Shown here: piece by piece, positions 22,031 to 33,422 of the stretch | How the letters are laid out: each line of letters opens with the position of its first letter | Numbering within the stretch: position 1 is the stretch's first letter | Program-made: the position numbers and the translations under genes | The notes under the pieces: model-generated | What the model was told of the DNA's origin: nothing | What the model saw: the letters and a program-made list of their open reading frames with translations, nothing else | Databases searched by the model: none | NCBI GenBank assembly: GCA_023375785.1 | Contig: SZWC01004728.1 | Coordinates: 62,001-126,000 of the forward strand | Reading direction: 5' to 3' | Source: Penium margaritaceum | Lineage: Eukaryota > Streptophyta > Zygnematophyceae > Desmidiales > Peniaceae | DNA length: 64,000 nt

Positions 22031-24633
22031 CTACCACTCCTGCGTTTCCATTGGTCCCTTCGTCCTGCCCGCCTTCTCCACAAAAGCCTCCCCAAACTTT
22101 CTCTTCATCTTCGGTTGTTTTTCCGACAGCCCTTGCGCTCGCCTCTTGTCCTGTTCTTCCTTCATTGCCTGCAGTCGCCTTCGGTTCTCCTTGTCATAGA
22201 CCGGGGGTTCCCTATCCCAGCTCTCCGGTGCTGGGAAGAGGCGGAGGATCCCCACCGTGTGCGGTTCTCCTTCATCCCAGCGGTCCTGCAGCCTTATTCT
22301 AGGTGCCGCCCCGTGTCGATGACTCCGTCCATTGCGGATTTCAATCACCTTTGTCTCAGGTCGTCATGCTGTTGCGGCCTCAGGGAGCTGTAGAAGGCCT
22401 TGTGTTTTTGCGATGGGCTCCTTCACTGAGTTTGAAGATCACCACTGCCCCTCTCTCTTTTCTGGCTACTCTTGCCGCGACGACCTCTTCATGTCCTCTT
22501 TCGTGGGGGGCTGTGGTGCCGGTGTTCCCAAGGATAGACCAAAGCTGGGTGGGGACCAGGTCAACCGGCATGGGCACGTGGCGGAATACCGCCAAGAGCA
22601 GCTTCACTGCCGAAGCGGCATCCCGTTCGGCCTACGCCAGCTCTACCGGGTCGATGCTTGTTGTGGTTCCCTTTGTCTGGCGGCGCTGCTTGTTGCGATT
22701 GGTGGCAAGTTCCTCAGTGGTACTCTAGTCCACAGCTTGCTTTCCGTGGCTCCGCTGGCAAGATGTTAGTGTGGTTTTGGCAGATGGGGCTGGTCCACCA
22801 GCGGTCTGTTCCTTCTGTGGCGTGGCCACGCGGCTAACTAATGCAACGTTAGATGGGGTGGCTTGCTTGCTGGCAGCCGCAGAGAGGACGGCCCTCTTGG
22901 CTGCTCCCTTACATTTGGCTTTTTTGTCACGCAAAGTTGCCAATGAAGCAGGCCGTGACGGCTCTTTTCCCGCCCCTTCTGCGGTTGTCGCCGCTCCCTC
23001 TTTGGCTGGTGCTACGTCCTTAGCCCGCTCTCTTTCCTCCTCCTCTTTTGTTGCCCATCCTTCCACTACCTTCTCTTCTGTTTGCTCTGCTGCTTTTGCA
23101 GCCACTTTTTCCATCACAGTCCTCTCTTGCGACGCCAATGCAACTTCAGCCGATGCCCGCTCTGCTGCCACTCACACTACAGTTACTGCCACCGCGTCCA
23201 TTATTGCCCGTTCAGCAGCTTCCTTGTGTCTTGCCTGATCCTGCTCTGCTGCTCTATCTTCTTCCTATGTCGCTTGCTCAGCCGTCGTCTTGCGTTCTGC
23301 TTCTGTGTGTATTGCTGCTACAAGTTCCGCTGCCACTCGTTCCGCTACCGCTTCTGCCTGCTTCCTTTGCTTCTCCACCTCCTCTTGCCATAGTTCCTTT
23401 AGCTTACTCTGTGTTTATGTGAGCTCGAGGGAGTACTGGGGATATGAGCCTCCTTTGCCTCGGTTATGGTGCGGTTCTTTTCTCTTCTACATACTTCCGC
23501 GACTTCACTAGCCTAGTGTCGCACCGCTTCTTCCTTTGGCGCTTGGCCCGCCTCATTAAGTGTCTTTCATAGCTCTTTGGCTACCGCGACTACGATCTTG
23601 TGGCGCATCACACCCTCTTGTGTTAGGCGCCAACATTTTTCGATGGCCATGTACCAGCCATTGCTCTGTTGCCCTTCCGCAGAGACTCTTGCAAGCTCCT
23701 AGGCTGTGTATTGCACTCCCCATCTGGCAGCAGTGGCTTAGATCAGGTAACCCCACCTCCACGCCTTTGTCTCAAACTGCCTGCCCGGTGCTTCCATCGT
23801 TACTGCTGGCATCTGGTGGACGTGGTAGATGGTAAGGGCCCGGGCTCGTTCCTTGAGTAGATGCACATAATGCCGCATAGGGTCACTCATTTGGTCGCGG
23901 CGTACCTAGAGCCACCATTCTCTGGCGGCGTTCACAGCGCGATCTGGTTGCTCATTGTTAAGGAATGGCGCCACCCCCGCCATATTGCGGGCTTGTTCCG
24001 GGCGACGGTTGAGGACGTTGCGGAGCACTGAATGGGACACTCCGCTCCTGTCGTCTCCAGCAGTTGCTCTTGTCATGCATGCTGGCCAAGAGCCAGGGTC
24101 GCCTTGGCCGCTCCCTTGAGGGCAACCTGCCACGCTTTGCCAGAAAACTAGTCCACCATTTTTGCGTGGATTGCCTTCTGCAGCTTATCCTACAGGTGCA
24201 GGATGACGTTGCTAACCACGTCCTGTAGGCAATTGGCCCTGGGTTGGTCATTGTTGTCTCCCGACCTCTCCTCCAGATAAGTCTGTGCGCCCTCCATTGT
24301 TGTTCCTGCACTAAGCTAGGATTGTGGTGTTCCTTGGGCCGGGCTCCCTCTTGAGGCCGGTGGGGAAAAGGAGTGTGCTGTGGATGCGGAAGGGCTCAGT
24401 GGAAGAGGTGCGTCAGATGGTGCCATTGGCGGGACTGCTGCCATTGGGGGTGCGAGAGGTCCAGGTGGGGGTAGTGCACCCGTCGGTGCCGCTAGTGTGG
24501 CTAGGCTAGATGGCTGGCGTGCACCGGTTGGTGTCGGGGAGACAGTTGCCGGTAGGTCCGCGCTCGGAGGAGTGTGTTCTGCAGGTGTCACTGGATTTGC
24601 CGTGCCAGCAGCAAGTACCACGGTCTGGCTCAT
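22031..24633 (-). pseudogene. Gag-like and unknown coding-like segment (element L)
   Basis: On the minus strand, a Pro/Ala-rich start (24633-24316, beginning MSQTVVLAAGTANPVTPAEH) leads to a helical gag-like block (about 24300-24060; MEGAQTYLEERSG, FSGKAWQVALKGAAKATLAL). An Ala/Glu-rich coiled-coil stretch (23171-22900) follows, and then two blocks I do not recognise (22607-22380 with PVDLVPTQLWSILGNTGTTA; 22348-22031, charged). It occupies the place where RT and RNase H are expected. It may belong to a second gypsy copy merged with L. Broken. Confidence 0.5.
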
Positions 24634-24985
24634 CTCTTTCTATGGCAAGTTTGTCCGCGACCATGCCTGTGTCATCCGGCCTTTGCTGCAGCTCACACAC
24701 CAAGATGATACCTTTGAATGGATGCCGGAGTGTGTAGCGGCATGTGCAAAAATCAAGCATCGGTTGACTACCGCGCCCATGCTGGATTTCCCTCATTTCA
24801 ACCTTCCCTTCTCCATCACAACCCACTGGTTGCGGGACAATCTTGGCACCATTCTGTCGCAGACGGTCCAGGAGTCTGTCCAACAAGTCATCGCGTACGC
24901 CACTCATGTGCTCACGGAGTTTAGGTGCGGATGGGGTAGAATTCCTCCTCGTCCTCTAGGGGTAGATTCATGCCAAGCACCCATT
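24615..24985 (+). pseudogene. Inverted gypsy RT/RNase H fragment
   Basis: A plus-strand reading of about 100 residues spans the end of a gypsy RT thumb and the start of RNase H: FYGKFVRDHACVIRPLLQLT, FEWMPECVAACAKIKHRLTT, APMLDFPHFNLPFSITT, VIAYATHVLTE. It is opposite in orientation to the rest of element L and is truncated at both ends. It is probably a piece of another copy or a local inversion. Confidence 0.75.
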
Positions 24986-25127
24986 CTCCCTGTTGCCACA
25001 ACCTGAGAAAGTTATTTTACTCGCTAGTTGCTACAGAGTTCGCGGCGAACTGTTGCCATGCCGCGGCCGAAACTAGCTCTGTGCTAAGTGTTGCTCCTTC
25101 GCGTGCTTGGTCAGGCTGGATGTGAAC

Positions 25128-25640
25128 CTAGGAATCTTCCTGTGCAGCTTTGGAGAGGGTGAAGGATGCACAACCGGCGACAGGCACTGTCACCTGGTCT
25201 CTTATAGTGATCAGGGCATACTCCTTCAAGCCGGTTGCGGATGTGAGTCGCATGACGCCAAGGGAGAACAGCAGGTTGACCTGTCGTAGAAGGAAGTAGT
25301 CCATGCCAAAGAGAACGTCATAGGTTTGGGCCTTTGTGATCTGGACATCCGCCGGTTCGTGGAGGGACCCCACCTGCAAGGGGAGCCCATGCACTTCCCC
25401 ATCCCCCTAACCCATTCCACCAGCTGCGTTGCTGAACAATGGGCACATGGGAAGGATGCGATCCACCCAGCCGCGGCAGGCTATTGTGGTATGAGTTGCC
25501 CAGGTGTTGATAATTGCAAGGAACTTCCGCCCACAGATCCATACCACACAACAACCATCCTTGTAGTGATGGCTGTCGTGACGAAGTGCTTCTATAGGGT
25601 GCGGTGCCCATCCCTAGTTGATTTTGTCAGTGTTCAAGGC
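25128..25640 (-). pseudogene. Aspartic protease relic (element L)
   Basis: On the minus strand the stretch AQTYDVLFGMDYFLLRQVNL (about 25340-25280) matches the C-terminal half of retroviral-type proteases in gypsy elements (ILGMDFL-like). Sequence resembling the N-terminal half lies just upstream, around 25600-25450. The enzyme would cut the polyprotein. It sits between gag and the segment at 24633. Broken. The call rests on one clear motif. Confidence 0.55.
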
Positions 25641-26399
25641 GAGTGGTGCTTCTGCTACAATCCGTCGGGTATTCTAGGTACCACGCGGCGGTTTGGTACA
25701 GGTGAGGGAGATGCCAACTGCCTAGAGGCCCTGGGTGGCTCGGGTGAATTCTTGCTAGAGTCGCGGAGCCAGTTCAGGGTGGATGCAGAGAAAATCAAAG
25801 ATGTTTACAGATGCAATGAGGGTGGTGAAGAGCTTCTCCACGAGATGAGTAGCAGTAAGGGGAGTAATATGAGGAGTAGATATGGTGGCCTCGAGATGCG
25901 AGCCATGTGTCTGCGCGGTATCCTTTGCGCGACGCTTCTCAGGAGTCACACAAAACGGACTGCGACGACATTTTGCAGTCGGGCCTCTACAGCCTCTACC
26001 TTCCGTCGCAGGTTGCTTTGGACTTGCACTGCTTCCTACAGATCCCACGCGCAGAGTCCAAGTCAGCGCGCCTGTGTGATGAGTTCCGCTTCTTCAGGAG
26101 TGGGGACTACCTCTGTGGTTTTGCTGTCACCCATGGGCAGCACGAGCTTTACATTGCGTGCGCCAGCTACAGGGTTTGCGACCAGTTGCAGATTTGGCAG
26201 GATGTCTTGACCACTTCTCTGTCCTGTTTGGGACCGGCCACTTGGGGTTGGATGTGGTTGTTGTGGCTGTTGTTGGTGCTGCTGCTACTGTCCTGGCCAT
26301 GGTTGATTATAGTACTGGTGCCACTGCTAGACCATGGGGTCCTGAGTAACTGGATGAGGGCTCAGAGCTGCCTGTCGGCGGTGAGGGTAGTCTTGGGCG

Positions 26400-28500
26400 A
26401 TGTGTTCCAGACTCTAGCAGGTGTAGCAAGCCTTGGGTTTCTGCTGCGTAGGCTCGTTCTGTGAGGAGGATAACGCCAACGTGTCTCCACTTTGATGTTG
26501 GCTCATAGATTGCTGATGGGTGGATATGGCTGTGGCATCCTGTATCGCATCCTGTAGGGGATGGTAGCGATCGAAAATCATTAGGCTGCTGATCTCGTTA
26601 AGGAGTGCGCGGACTAGATTCAAAAGAAAGACCCATAGCGGAAGGCCTTCTCCCTGGGAGCTCTTTGCCACGGAACCCCAGTTTAGGAACAAGTCCAGGA
26701 ATCTACGTATGTCACCGTCTTTGTGCATGACCTCCTTTTTTATCTTCCACAGAGCCTCTTCCTTTGTTAAGTGCTTGAAGCACTCAATGAGGGCATTGCT
26801 GAAGTCCTCAAAAGATGGGAAGGGTGCGCGTGCGTTGTACCAGTCAGCCTCAGCCCCTTGGAGATTGAGCTCCGTAGTGGTGAGGCATAGGTCTGGTGGA
26901 ATCCGGCCAATGCTGGTATAAAGGGTGATCTGTTTGAGTGAGGTCGAGGGGTCCTTCTCCAGAGCACCCTTGAAGGCATCCAGTCGTTGGAGATTTGCAG
27001 GCTTGGAGCGGATGTACTGCAGCCAAGGCACACTACTGCGGTTAGTCGTTAATGTAGTCACAAAGTGTGGAGGTTGGGGAATTGTGTGGTGATTCGTGGA
27101 ATGTCCGGCATGGTGAATGTGCATCGAGGGCTGCCCCGCGGGCATGTGAGGACGTGCTTGCATGGGTGGCTAGGATGGGTACCAAGAAGAGGGGACTATT
27201 TCAGAAGCATTCTAGGGTGTGGAGTAGAATGTCGTCCCAGGGAGAGGCACCTGGATCCCTTGTACCGGCGGTGCCATGAGCTGCGGTATCCAACAAGCCT
27301 AAGCAGGGGGGGCTACAGTCGCAGAATGTAGGGGAATTGTTGGTTCACTGCTGGTCGCTGTGAGTGTCGGGATTAGGGGGCATGGGCTACCGTGGCTCCA
27401 GCAGAGTTCTGCACCCCCATCATTTTTGGCGGTAGCGGAATGGAATGGCCTTGTGGCATCACCTGAGCTTGTGGCACTGGGTTGACACCTCAAGGGGCAC
27501 TCCCCTAAGCACGGGTCCGAGTGGTTGCTACGGTCCTATCTGCTGGTATGCAAGCGCCGCAGTCGGGGGTGTCAACATCGTTCCCAAGGGTGGCTGCTGT
27601 TACATGTTTGATGCAAATGGCTACTGACTCATTCGCACCTGCGTGGCAATTCTCAGATGCAGGTGCAGAGCCATCAATGGTTGTAAGACTATAGAGGAGG
27701 ATGACATCATAGTTCTCGCTTATATCATGCCCCTAGACAGCACATGCTGATGCATCGGCGTTTGGGCTCCTATGGGCTAGACCGCGGTGCTCCCTTGTTT
27801 GGCGCCACCAAGCACTTGGGTGCCTGGCAGAGGCGGCAAAGTCATCGCGGAGTGATGTGCCGTCATTCCATTCTGTGTCGTAGTCACCAACATCTGAGAC
27901 TGGTGTTTTGGCTGCTTCATAGCTATTGCTACTGTTGCCTGTCCTCCTACAACCGTCTTTGATTTATTCATCTGCTGCAGTTGCGCACCCATCACATGGT
28001 GTGGCACCGACATCCCCGCTGACGGGATCCTTGAATATGGTGAATGCCAATACATCTGTTGCTACATTGGTTCTGCAGCGGATGGTTGCGGTTCTGCTCC
28101 CATATGCATACCCCCCATGAACTATTGCAAGGGGTGCACCTGATTCTGCCTCTGTCTTGCTGCTCGGAGGTTCTCCGCGGGTCCCATCGACACCGATCCA
28201 GCAAGGCGTGGTACCCGATCCGCCTGCAGCTGGTCTAGCTGCAACTACGAGGGTCTTGGCGCCTCAGAGGGCACCGGTGTCTCCGCCTGCATGGTTCCCT
28301 GCACTTGCGGTTGCGGACGCATCTCCGGTGGATTCTGGTCTGGTACGGGTGTTTTGTTCTCCACTTGCATGTTCTTTGCTTGCGGATGCTGCTTGTTTGG
28401 CATGCAGTGTTCCAGGGACCCTCCGTCCACAGGGGTCACTTCCTTGGGTGTCGGGTTCATTGAGGGTGATGAGTGCCGTAGTGTTGGGTTGATAGTTCCT
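26400..28500 (-). pseudogene. Gypsy gag relic with zinc-knuckle trace (element L)
   Basis: The best part is a 249-residue minus reading (27163-26414). It includes a retrotransposon gag core (LNLQGAEADWYNARAPFPSF, FKHLTKEEALWKIKKEVMHK, DIRRFLDLFLNWGSVAKSSQ) and ends in KACYTC, the start of a CCHC knuckle. Upstream, 28500-27170 holds a low-complexity Pro/Thr/Ala-rich N-terminal extension. A Gln-rich tail and a short coiled coil follow in 26400-25880. Broken. Confidence 0.75.
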
Positions 28501-29005
28501 GGTGGCTACTATCCACCACGACGCCGGTAAACCAGTCCGCGGAATGCCCCTAGCTCTCTACCAGTGGAGGATTGTTCCAACGATGGAGGGGCATCGCAAA
28601 ACCATTGTGGCGCCAAGGGTACACCTTCCTTTTCCTCCAGGGGCTGGCTGGATCTGCAACTGCCTTGACTGTAAAAAGTCTCCACTTCCACACACTTGCC
28701 CAGAGCATCCATGATGTGATGCCGGTGTAGATAATCGAGCCACTCGGTCACCCTCCGGTGCTGAACGAGTGGGTTAGATCCTGGTGAGGACCTAACTGGG
28801 GTGCGGGACAATGCCGGAGAGGAGTCCCGACTTCCTGCGTAGGTGATGGCTCGGTACGATAGGAAGCACCGCACTGACAATTGCTACTGCTGGTGTTGTA
28901 GATGTCGCCGCTTTACGTCCTGATGCACAAAGCTTGCCGCCAACATGTATGACTAATCTCAAGGCCGTATGCAGTTCCGCTGAGCAAAGGGTGAGGAACT
29001 GTCCA

Positions 29006-29019
29006 CACTCACCGCACCA
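29006..29019 (-). other. Putative primer-binding site of element L
   Basis: The minus strand reads TGGTGCGGTGAGTG, starting six bases inside the 5' LTR end. It has the TGG start and position of a primer site complementary to a tRNA 3' end. I cannot name the tRNA. Position is the only firm support. Confidence 0.4.
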
Positions 29020-29025
29020 TGACAT

Positions 29026-29790
29026 TGATACCCCCATTTTTGTCGTGTTTTTCATGTCCTCCGCGCATGCCTTGCTCCGCGGACTATGCACTTCTACGAT
29101 TGATTGCTTGGACTTGTTCTGCGACATTTCTACAACACTAATCTTCAGACGACACGCACTTATGCGGGCCACAGGTCTGGACCTACCCGTAAGACCACAC
29201 TTATGCAATACTAACTTAGGACAGCAAGACAGTTCTGCAGACCACACGTATGGACCCCAACATGAGAACCTCACAGGTGAGTGACACTCCGCGGTCCACT
29301 TCTTGCCACGCGAGCCCCCGACCTTGTGGATTTCAGGCCCTCCCCACGAAATCTTGTTCTGTGGCCGTGCTCAAGCAAGGGCACCATCAACAGTTCACTC
29401 TACCCCGCTCTTGGCTCTTCTCGCACTCAGTCCCACAGACTTTGGGCTTGTTTTGCAACCCATCTATTAGCTCTAGGTAAATAACCGCTCCGCAGACTAT
29501 GGTCCCAAGATTATGCGCAAGAACTTCACCAAATGAGTGACACTCTGTGGTCCACTTCTTGCCAGACGTGCGCCAGCCACCTCGTGGCTTCTAGTCCCTC
29601 TCCACAGAACCTTGTCCCGCAGCTGTGCATAAGCAGGGGCACCGCCAGCAGCTCACTTCACCACGGGCTTCGTTCTTTATGCACACTATCTCCACACCGT
29701 GGACAGAACGCCGAGAGCGATGGAAGACAAGGGAGCGGAATATTGAGGGCGCGGATGGGAATGGGTGAATTGTCTTTGGTAATCGGATGA
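29026..29790 (-). repeat. LTR of gypsy-like element L, 5' copy
   Basis: Direct repeat of 17451-18216, from TGATACCCCCA to ATCGGATGA, with the same internal 256-base duplication (units at 29277 and 29533). Copia RT of element E resumes within a few bases of its right end. Confidence 0.85.
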
Positions 29791-29796
29791 AGAGGG

Positions 29797-30418
29797 TACT
29801 TTGAAAAAAAAATCAAGCGAGATGGTACTTTTGACAAGTACAAGGCAATAGTTGTAGTGAAGGGAGTTTTCCTAGCATGTAGGCTCAGAGTACAAGGAGA
29901 CTTTGTGCTTGTCGTCACTTTTTCCTCCATCACATCCATGTTGGGCATCGCTACTGCAAACCATTTGGAGATGGACGTCAAGACAGCTTTCCTCTCGGGG
30001 AATCTTGACAATGAAGTGCTGATGGAAGTGCCTGAGGGAGTGAAAGCTCAAGAGGGCAAGCTTTGTAAACAGGTAAAAGCAATACACTGGCTTAAACATG
30101 CGTGAAGGATGTGGTATAAGGAGATGGACGGCTTCATTGCTTGGCTCACATTCACGCACTGCTAGAATGACCCTAGTGTCTACGTGCAATAGGATGAGCA
30201 AGGCTTGATGCTGGTTGCATGATACGTGAATGACCTGTTCCTCTGCTCGTCGTTAGTTGAGCCGTTGAACAGGCTGAAGGAAAACCTGAGCAAGAGGTTC
30301 AACATGAAGGACATGGATCCTCTGGAGTTCTATCTTGGGATATCCATCCAACGCAATCGAGCAAGGGGTCATTTAGTCAGAATCTAAATGCAAAAGGACA
30401 GAAGTGCAAGGCAGAGTT
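29797..30418 (+). pseudogene. Copia-1 RT fragment (element E, right part)
   Basis: The plus reading starts in the RT fingers (GTFDKYKAIVVVKGVF), continues through HLEMDVKTAFLSGNL near 29965 and MEVPEGVKAQEGKLCKQVKA near 30022-30080, and ends at EFYLGISIQRNRA near 30330-30360, just before an LTR start. RNase H is missing. It is probably the 3' continuation of gag fragment E across element L. Broken. Confidence 0.8.
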
Positions 30419-30841
30419 TGTTGACCGGATAGGGCCCTTATCTATAGGTGACATTTGGACAGGCACGGGACGGACTAGGCATGCATAGCTCTCTTGGAAT
30501 AAGTCTCCTACGTGTGGTTCAGATAGACAAGGCATGCAGTGTTCCTTTGGAGCAAGTCGCCTTGGTCTAAACTAGGTAGGATAGCCAGCAAATACTACCT
30601 AAGACAACTCCTTGTGACTTAGATGCTCCAAAGTTAGCCTTTACAGCGAGAGGTCACTAAGTCAGATCCTAGCCCAGTGACTAATTTTCTTTCTGAACAA
30701 ACTGGGCAGAGGAAGATTCTAACAGACATCTTCAAACATTTCAAGGTCCTTGGTCACTAGTACCAGCTGGTGGTTGCAAAGAGTTCCATGTAGTCAGGAG
30801 GATGATGCAATCCAGAGTTCTCCAAAAGCGGCTCATCCAAG
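30419..30841 (+). repeat. Copia-1 LTR, 5' part only
   Basis: Begins with the exact LTR terminus TGTTGACCGG and follows the U3 part of the family LTR, including the two GCATGCA...TTTGGAGCAAGT units. It stops after 423 bp, where a second full LTR begins in the same orientation. It is likely the 3' LTR of element E, truncated by element F. Confidence 0.8.
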
Positions 30842-31609
30842 TTTTAACCTGATAAGATCATTGTCCGTAGCTGACATTTAGACAGGCATAGGACAGACTA
30901 GGCATGCACTGCTCCCTTGGAGTAAGTCCCTGAAGTCAGGTCCAGATAGACAAGGCATGCACTGCTCCTTTGGAGCAAGTCCCCTTCATCTAAACAAAAC
31001 AGCATAGAAAGAAAATACTACCTAGGACAACTCCTTGTGGGTTAGACGTTCAAGAGTTAGTCTATGGAGCGAGAGGTTACTAGGTCAAATCCCAGTCCAG
31101 TGACTAACTTTCTTTGTCACCAAAAGGGGGACACGTTGGTTCTAAGAGACATCTTAGAACAGTCCAAGGTCCTTCCCGGTGGCTGGCGCCACTTGGCGGT
31201 CACGGGGAGCGCCATGTAGGCAAGAGGGTTTGCAATGCAGATTGCCCCCAAAAGTGGCTCATCGAAGGAGCCACTATGCGCCTAGGCTAGAGACTTGCTC
31301 TAGGGCTATACAAACCTATCAGTTGCCTATCATTGAGTACCGTTTTTACCTTTGAGAGTCCTCACAGATTTGTCTACTAGAGGCAGGCACTAAAGAAGCA
31401 TTGGTTGGTCTAAGCCCTGGGAGCTAGCTCCTGGCACAAAAGTGACCGGGTACTAAGGACACGGTTGAAGGAAGGGATTCTTATGAAATCCTCAGTATGG
31501 AACCATGATTCTGAGGGTGACATCTCCTCCTAGTAGCACAGTAGGAGCGGACGGCAAGTGCCATTGTGTCGGCCATGTTTTCTAGTCTGTTGCCTTAGGC
31601 CGGTTGACA
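30842..31609 (+). repeat. Copia-1 LTR, 5' LTR of element F
   Basis: A 768-bp LTR ending GGTTGACA at 31609. Two 29-bp units (30901-30929 and 30954-30982, spacing 53) carry GGCATGCACTGCTCC and TTGGAG, and look like U3 enhancer-type repeats. A TATA-like element lies near 31305. Confidence 0.85.
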
Positions 31610-31611
31610 GA

Positions 31612-31626
31612 GGGTTATGGGCCCAC
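31612..31626 (+). other. Primer-binding site complementary to initiator tRNA(Met) anticodon arm
   Basis: GGGTTATGGGCCCAC lies two bases past the LTR end. It is the exact complement of GUGGGCCCAUAACCC, the anticodon arm of plant initiator tRNA(Met) as I know it. It does not match the tRNA 3' end. The same kind of site is known from Drosophila copia, Ty5 and Volvox Osser, which prime from a cleaved tRNA half. Confidence 0.85.
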
Positions 31627-31998
31627 ACTGACTAATTATAAGGCAAGCTTCAGCGTACTCTCTTGCGCTCTTTCTCTTGCAGCACGCATCAGCTCCACCA
31701 GCTGCATCTGCTCCATCTGCTCAGTCAGCACCAACGGCTTGTGTTGGCACTTAGCAAAAAAGGGCCAAGGATAAGCTCTGCCCTTAGAGGAACGACTCCT
31801 AGACCCTAACTAGGATACGCTCTGTCCTTGGAGGCACAACCCTAGGCTCTCTAGTGTGCGTTCTTCTCTGTTTGTAGGTGATCAACTGCTAAGGGATGAG
31901 CAACGAATTTGCACCTTCTAAACCGGTAGCAGATAACAGCCTACATCAGCCAACATCGGCCTCAATTTAGAAGAGAAACAGAGAAGTAGAGAAGTAGT

Positions 31999-33176
31999 AT
32001 GACAACACCCGCGATGCTCACTGTTGAGCAGGTCAACGGTGGGATGCCAAAGTTCACAAGGACAGGTCTTCACTTGGAAATGACCACTTGAGATTTTCCT
32101 GAAGGTGCGTGGCTACTTGATGATGTTCCTTGGAGAAGAGATTGAACCTTTAAAAACAAATGGTGGATATGAAGCGTGGTGTGTCAAAAATGGCATGGCA
32201 CTTGCGATTTTTGTGTCATCAGTGCATGAGTCAGATCATGTTTACTTGAAAGGTATCACACATGCATCAAAGGCTTATGAGAAGCTTGCACGTGTACACC
32301 AATCAACGGCTCTTACAAATCACCTCTTCATCCTTCAAAAGCTGATTTCAATAAGGGTGAGCGAGGGAGATTCGATTCCATACTTCTTATTCCAGTTTGA
32401 AGGATTGCTACAGCAAGTGGCCTAAATGAACTGAGAAATTGACACCAAAATGTAGACCATGATCCTCCTCATGGCACTACCTGAAAGCTGGGGTTCTCTG
32501 ATCACCATCCTTTGGCGCATTGAAGAGGAGGATTTAACATATGAGGCAGTATCCGAGTACATGCACAAGGAGGCCATGCATCGTAGTGGTAGCAAGGCTA
32601 ACGTTTCAACCAATGCTGCACAGAATGGTGGTTCTGGCAACAACAGCTCTCCTATTCAGAGCAGTAGCGCAAGCAGTCGCGGTGGAGGAAGAGGTAATGG
32701 TGGCCGTGGAAGGGTTCAAAGCAACCTGGAAAGTACCATAACTGTGGCAAGCCTGGGCATTGGGCGCGGGAGTCCAAGGCTCCTAAGAAGAAAGACAGAG
32801 ATCATGTTGGTAGAAACGAGGACAAAGGAAAGAGTAACGAGTCGACAAACATGATGGCTGAGAGCGTGCCGGCAACCGAGGGAGCGGCACAGCTCAAGCG
32901 TGGAGCCTATAAGCACGAGTCTGGCACAAACCACCACTCTTCAAGGGAGAAAGATAGGTTTATCTTCATTGGGGACACTCAACGTCCCTTCAAATATGCC
33001 GACGGCAGTCTTGCTCATGCGCAAGGCGAGGGAGATAAGTTTATCAGCATCAACGTGAACAATGGTGAAAAATACTTGAAGCGGGAGAACATCGTCTATG
33101 TGCCATTTTTGCGGCAAACCTCTTGTTGGTATCCAGAATCACAGGCCACGACATGACGATCGTCATCACCAAGAAA
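31999..33176 (+). pseudogene. Copia-1 gag and protease relic (element F)
   Basis: Gag from ATG 31999: N-terminal part, ITHASKAYEKLARVHQS core near 32245-32300, ALPESWGSLITIL near 32475-32515, Gly/Ser/Arg-rich spacer, and CCHC knuckle (HNCGKPGHW near 32736-32764). The protease region follows (32930-33176; TNHHSSREKDRFIFIGDT and the start of the MTIVI stretch). Gag builds the particle and protease matures it. Broken. Confidence 0.8.
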
Positions 33177-33422
33177 TAACTCGTGCAAACACACGAGTTC
33201 AAGGTGAAAACCCCCGGTTTGGGTCCTTAAACCAAGGGTAGGGTTAAAAATGGAAATGGGCATCCAGAGACTCCAAATATTTGAGTCTCCCTACTCTGGG
33301 TTCTTGATGACGATTGCCTCTCGGTCCTGCGGAGGGGGTATACCCCTGACGCGGACTGAGAACGCCCTTCTGCAGACTTTGACAATAACTTCAGAGCAGG
33401 AGATGGGGGTTTTGGCCCGTTA
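33177..33422 (+). repeat. Gypsy H 5' LTR, truncated on its left
   Basis: Matches 62805-63048 of the 3' LTR: ...TAACTCGTGCAAACACACG, the ATTTGAGTCTCCCTACTCTG block, and a ...GTTACA end. The first two thirds of the LTR are missing, and the sequence starts directly after copia protease. Confidence 0.8.

Larger units (their letters stand above)
17451..29790 (-). mobile_element. Ty3/gypsy-like element L with LTRs and a 3' cysteine-finger region
   Basis: Two direct copies of a 765-bp LTR (17451-18216 and 29026-29790) bound 10.8 kb of internal sequence read on the minus strand. It contains a putative primer site (29019-29006), gag with zinc-knuckle relic, protease, a gag-like or unknown segment, integrase, and then PHD-like cysteine fingers before the 3' LTR. 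A small RT/RNase H piece lies in the opposite orientation at 24615-24985, and I found no RT on the minus strand. The ends carry no clear target duplication. The LTRs differ at roughly one base in ten by eye. The element is badly broken (dozens of breaks) and probably composite. Confidence 0.75.
30842..33176 (+). mobile_element. Ty1/copia element F (Copia-1), 5' half
   Basis: 5' LTR 30842-31609, intact half-tRNA primer site 31612-31626, leader, gag from ATG 31999, and protease to 33176, where a gypsy LTR fragment (element H) takes over. Integrase, RT and the 3' end are lost. It carries the best preserved primer region of the family in this window. Several breaks. Confidence 0.85.

Noticed and set aside
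25326-26210. Plus-strand open frame of 294 codons
   Set aside because: No recognisable domain; it is antisense to the protease and gag-tail area of element L, whose motifs are on the other strand.
31612-31626. Possible tRNA gene fragment
   Set aside because: Only the complement of the anticodon arm is present, always beside an LTR end; no acceptor, D or T arm follows, so it is a primer site.
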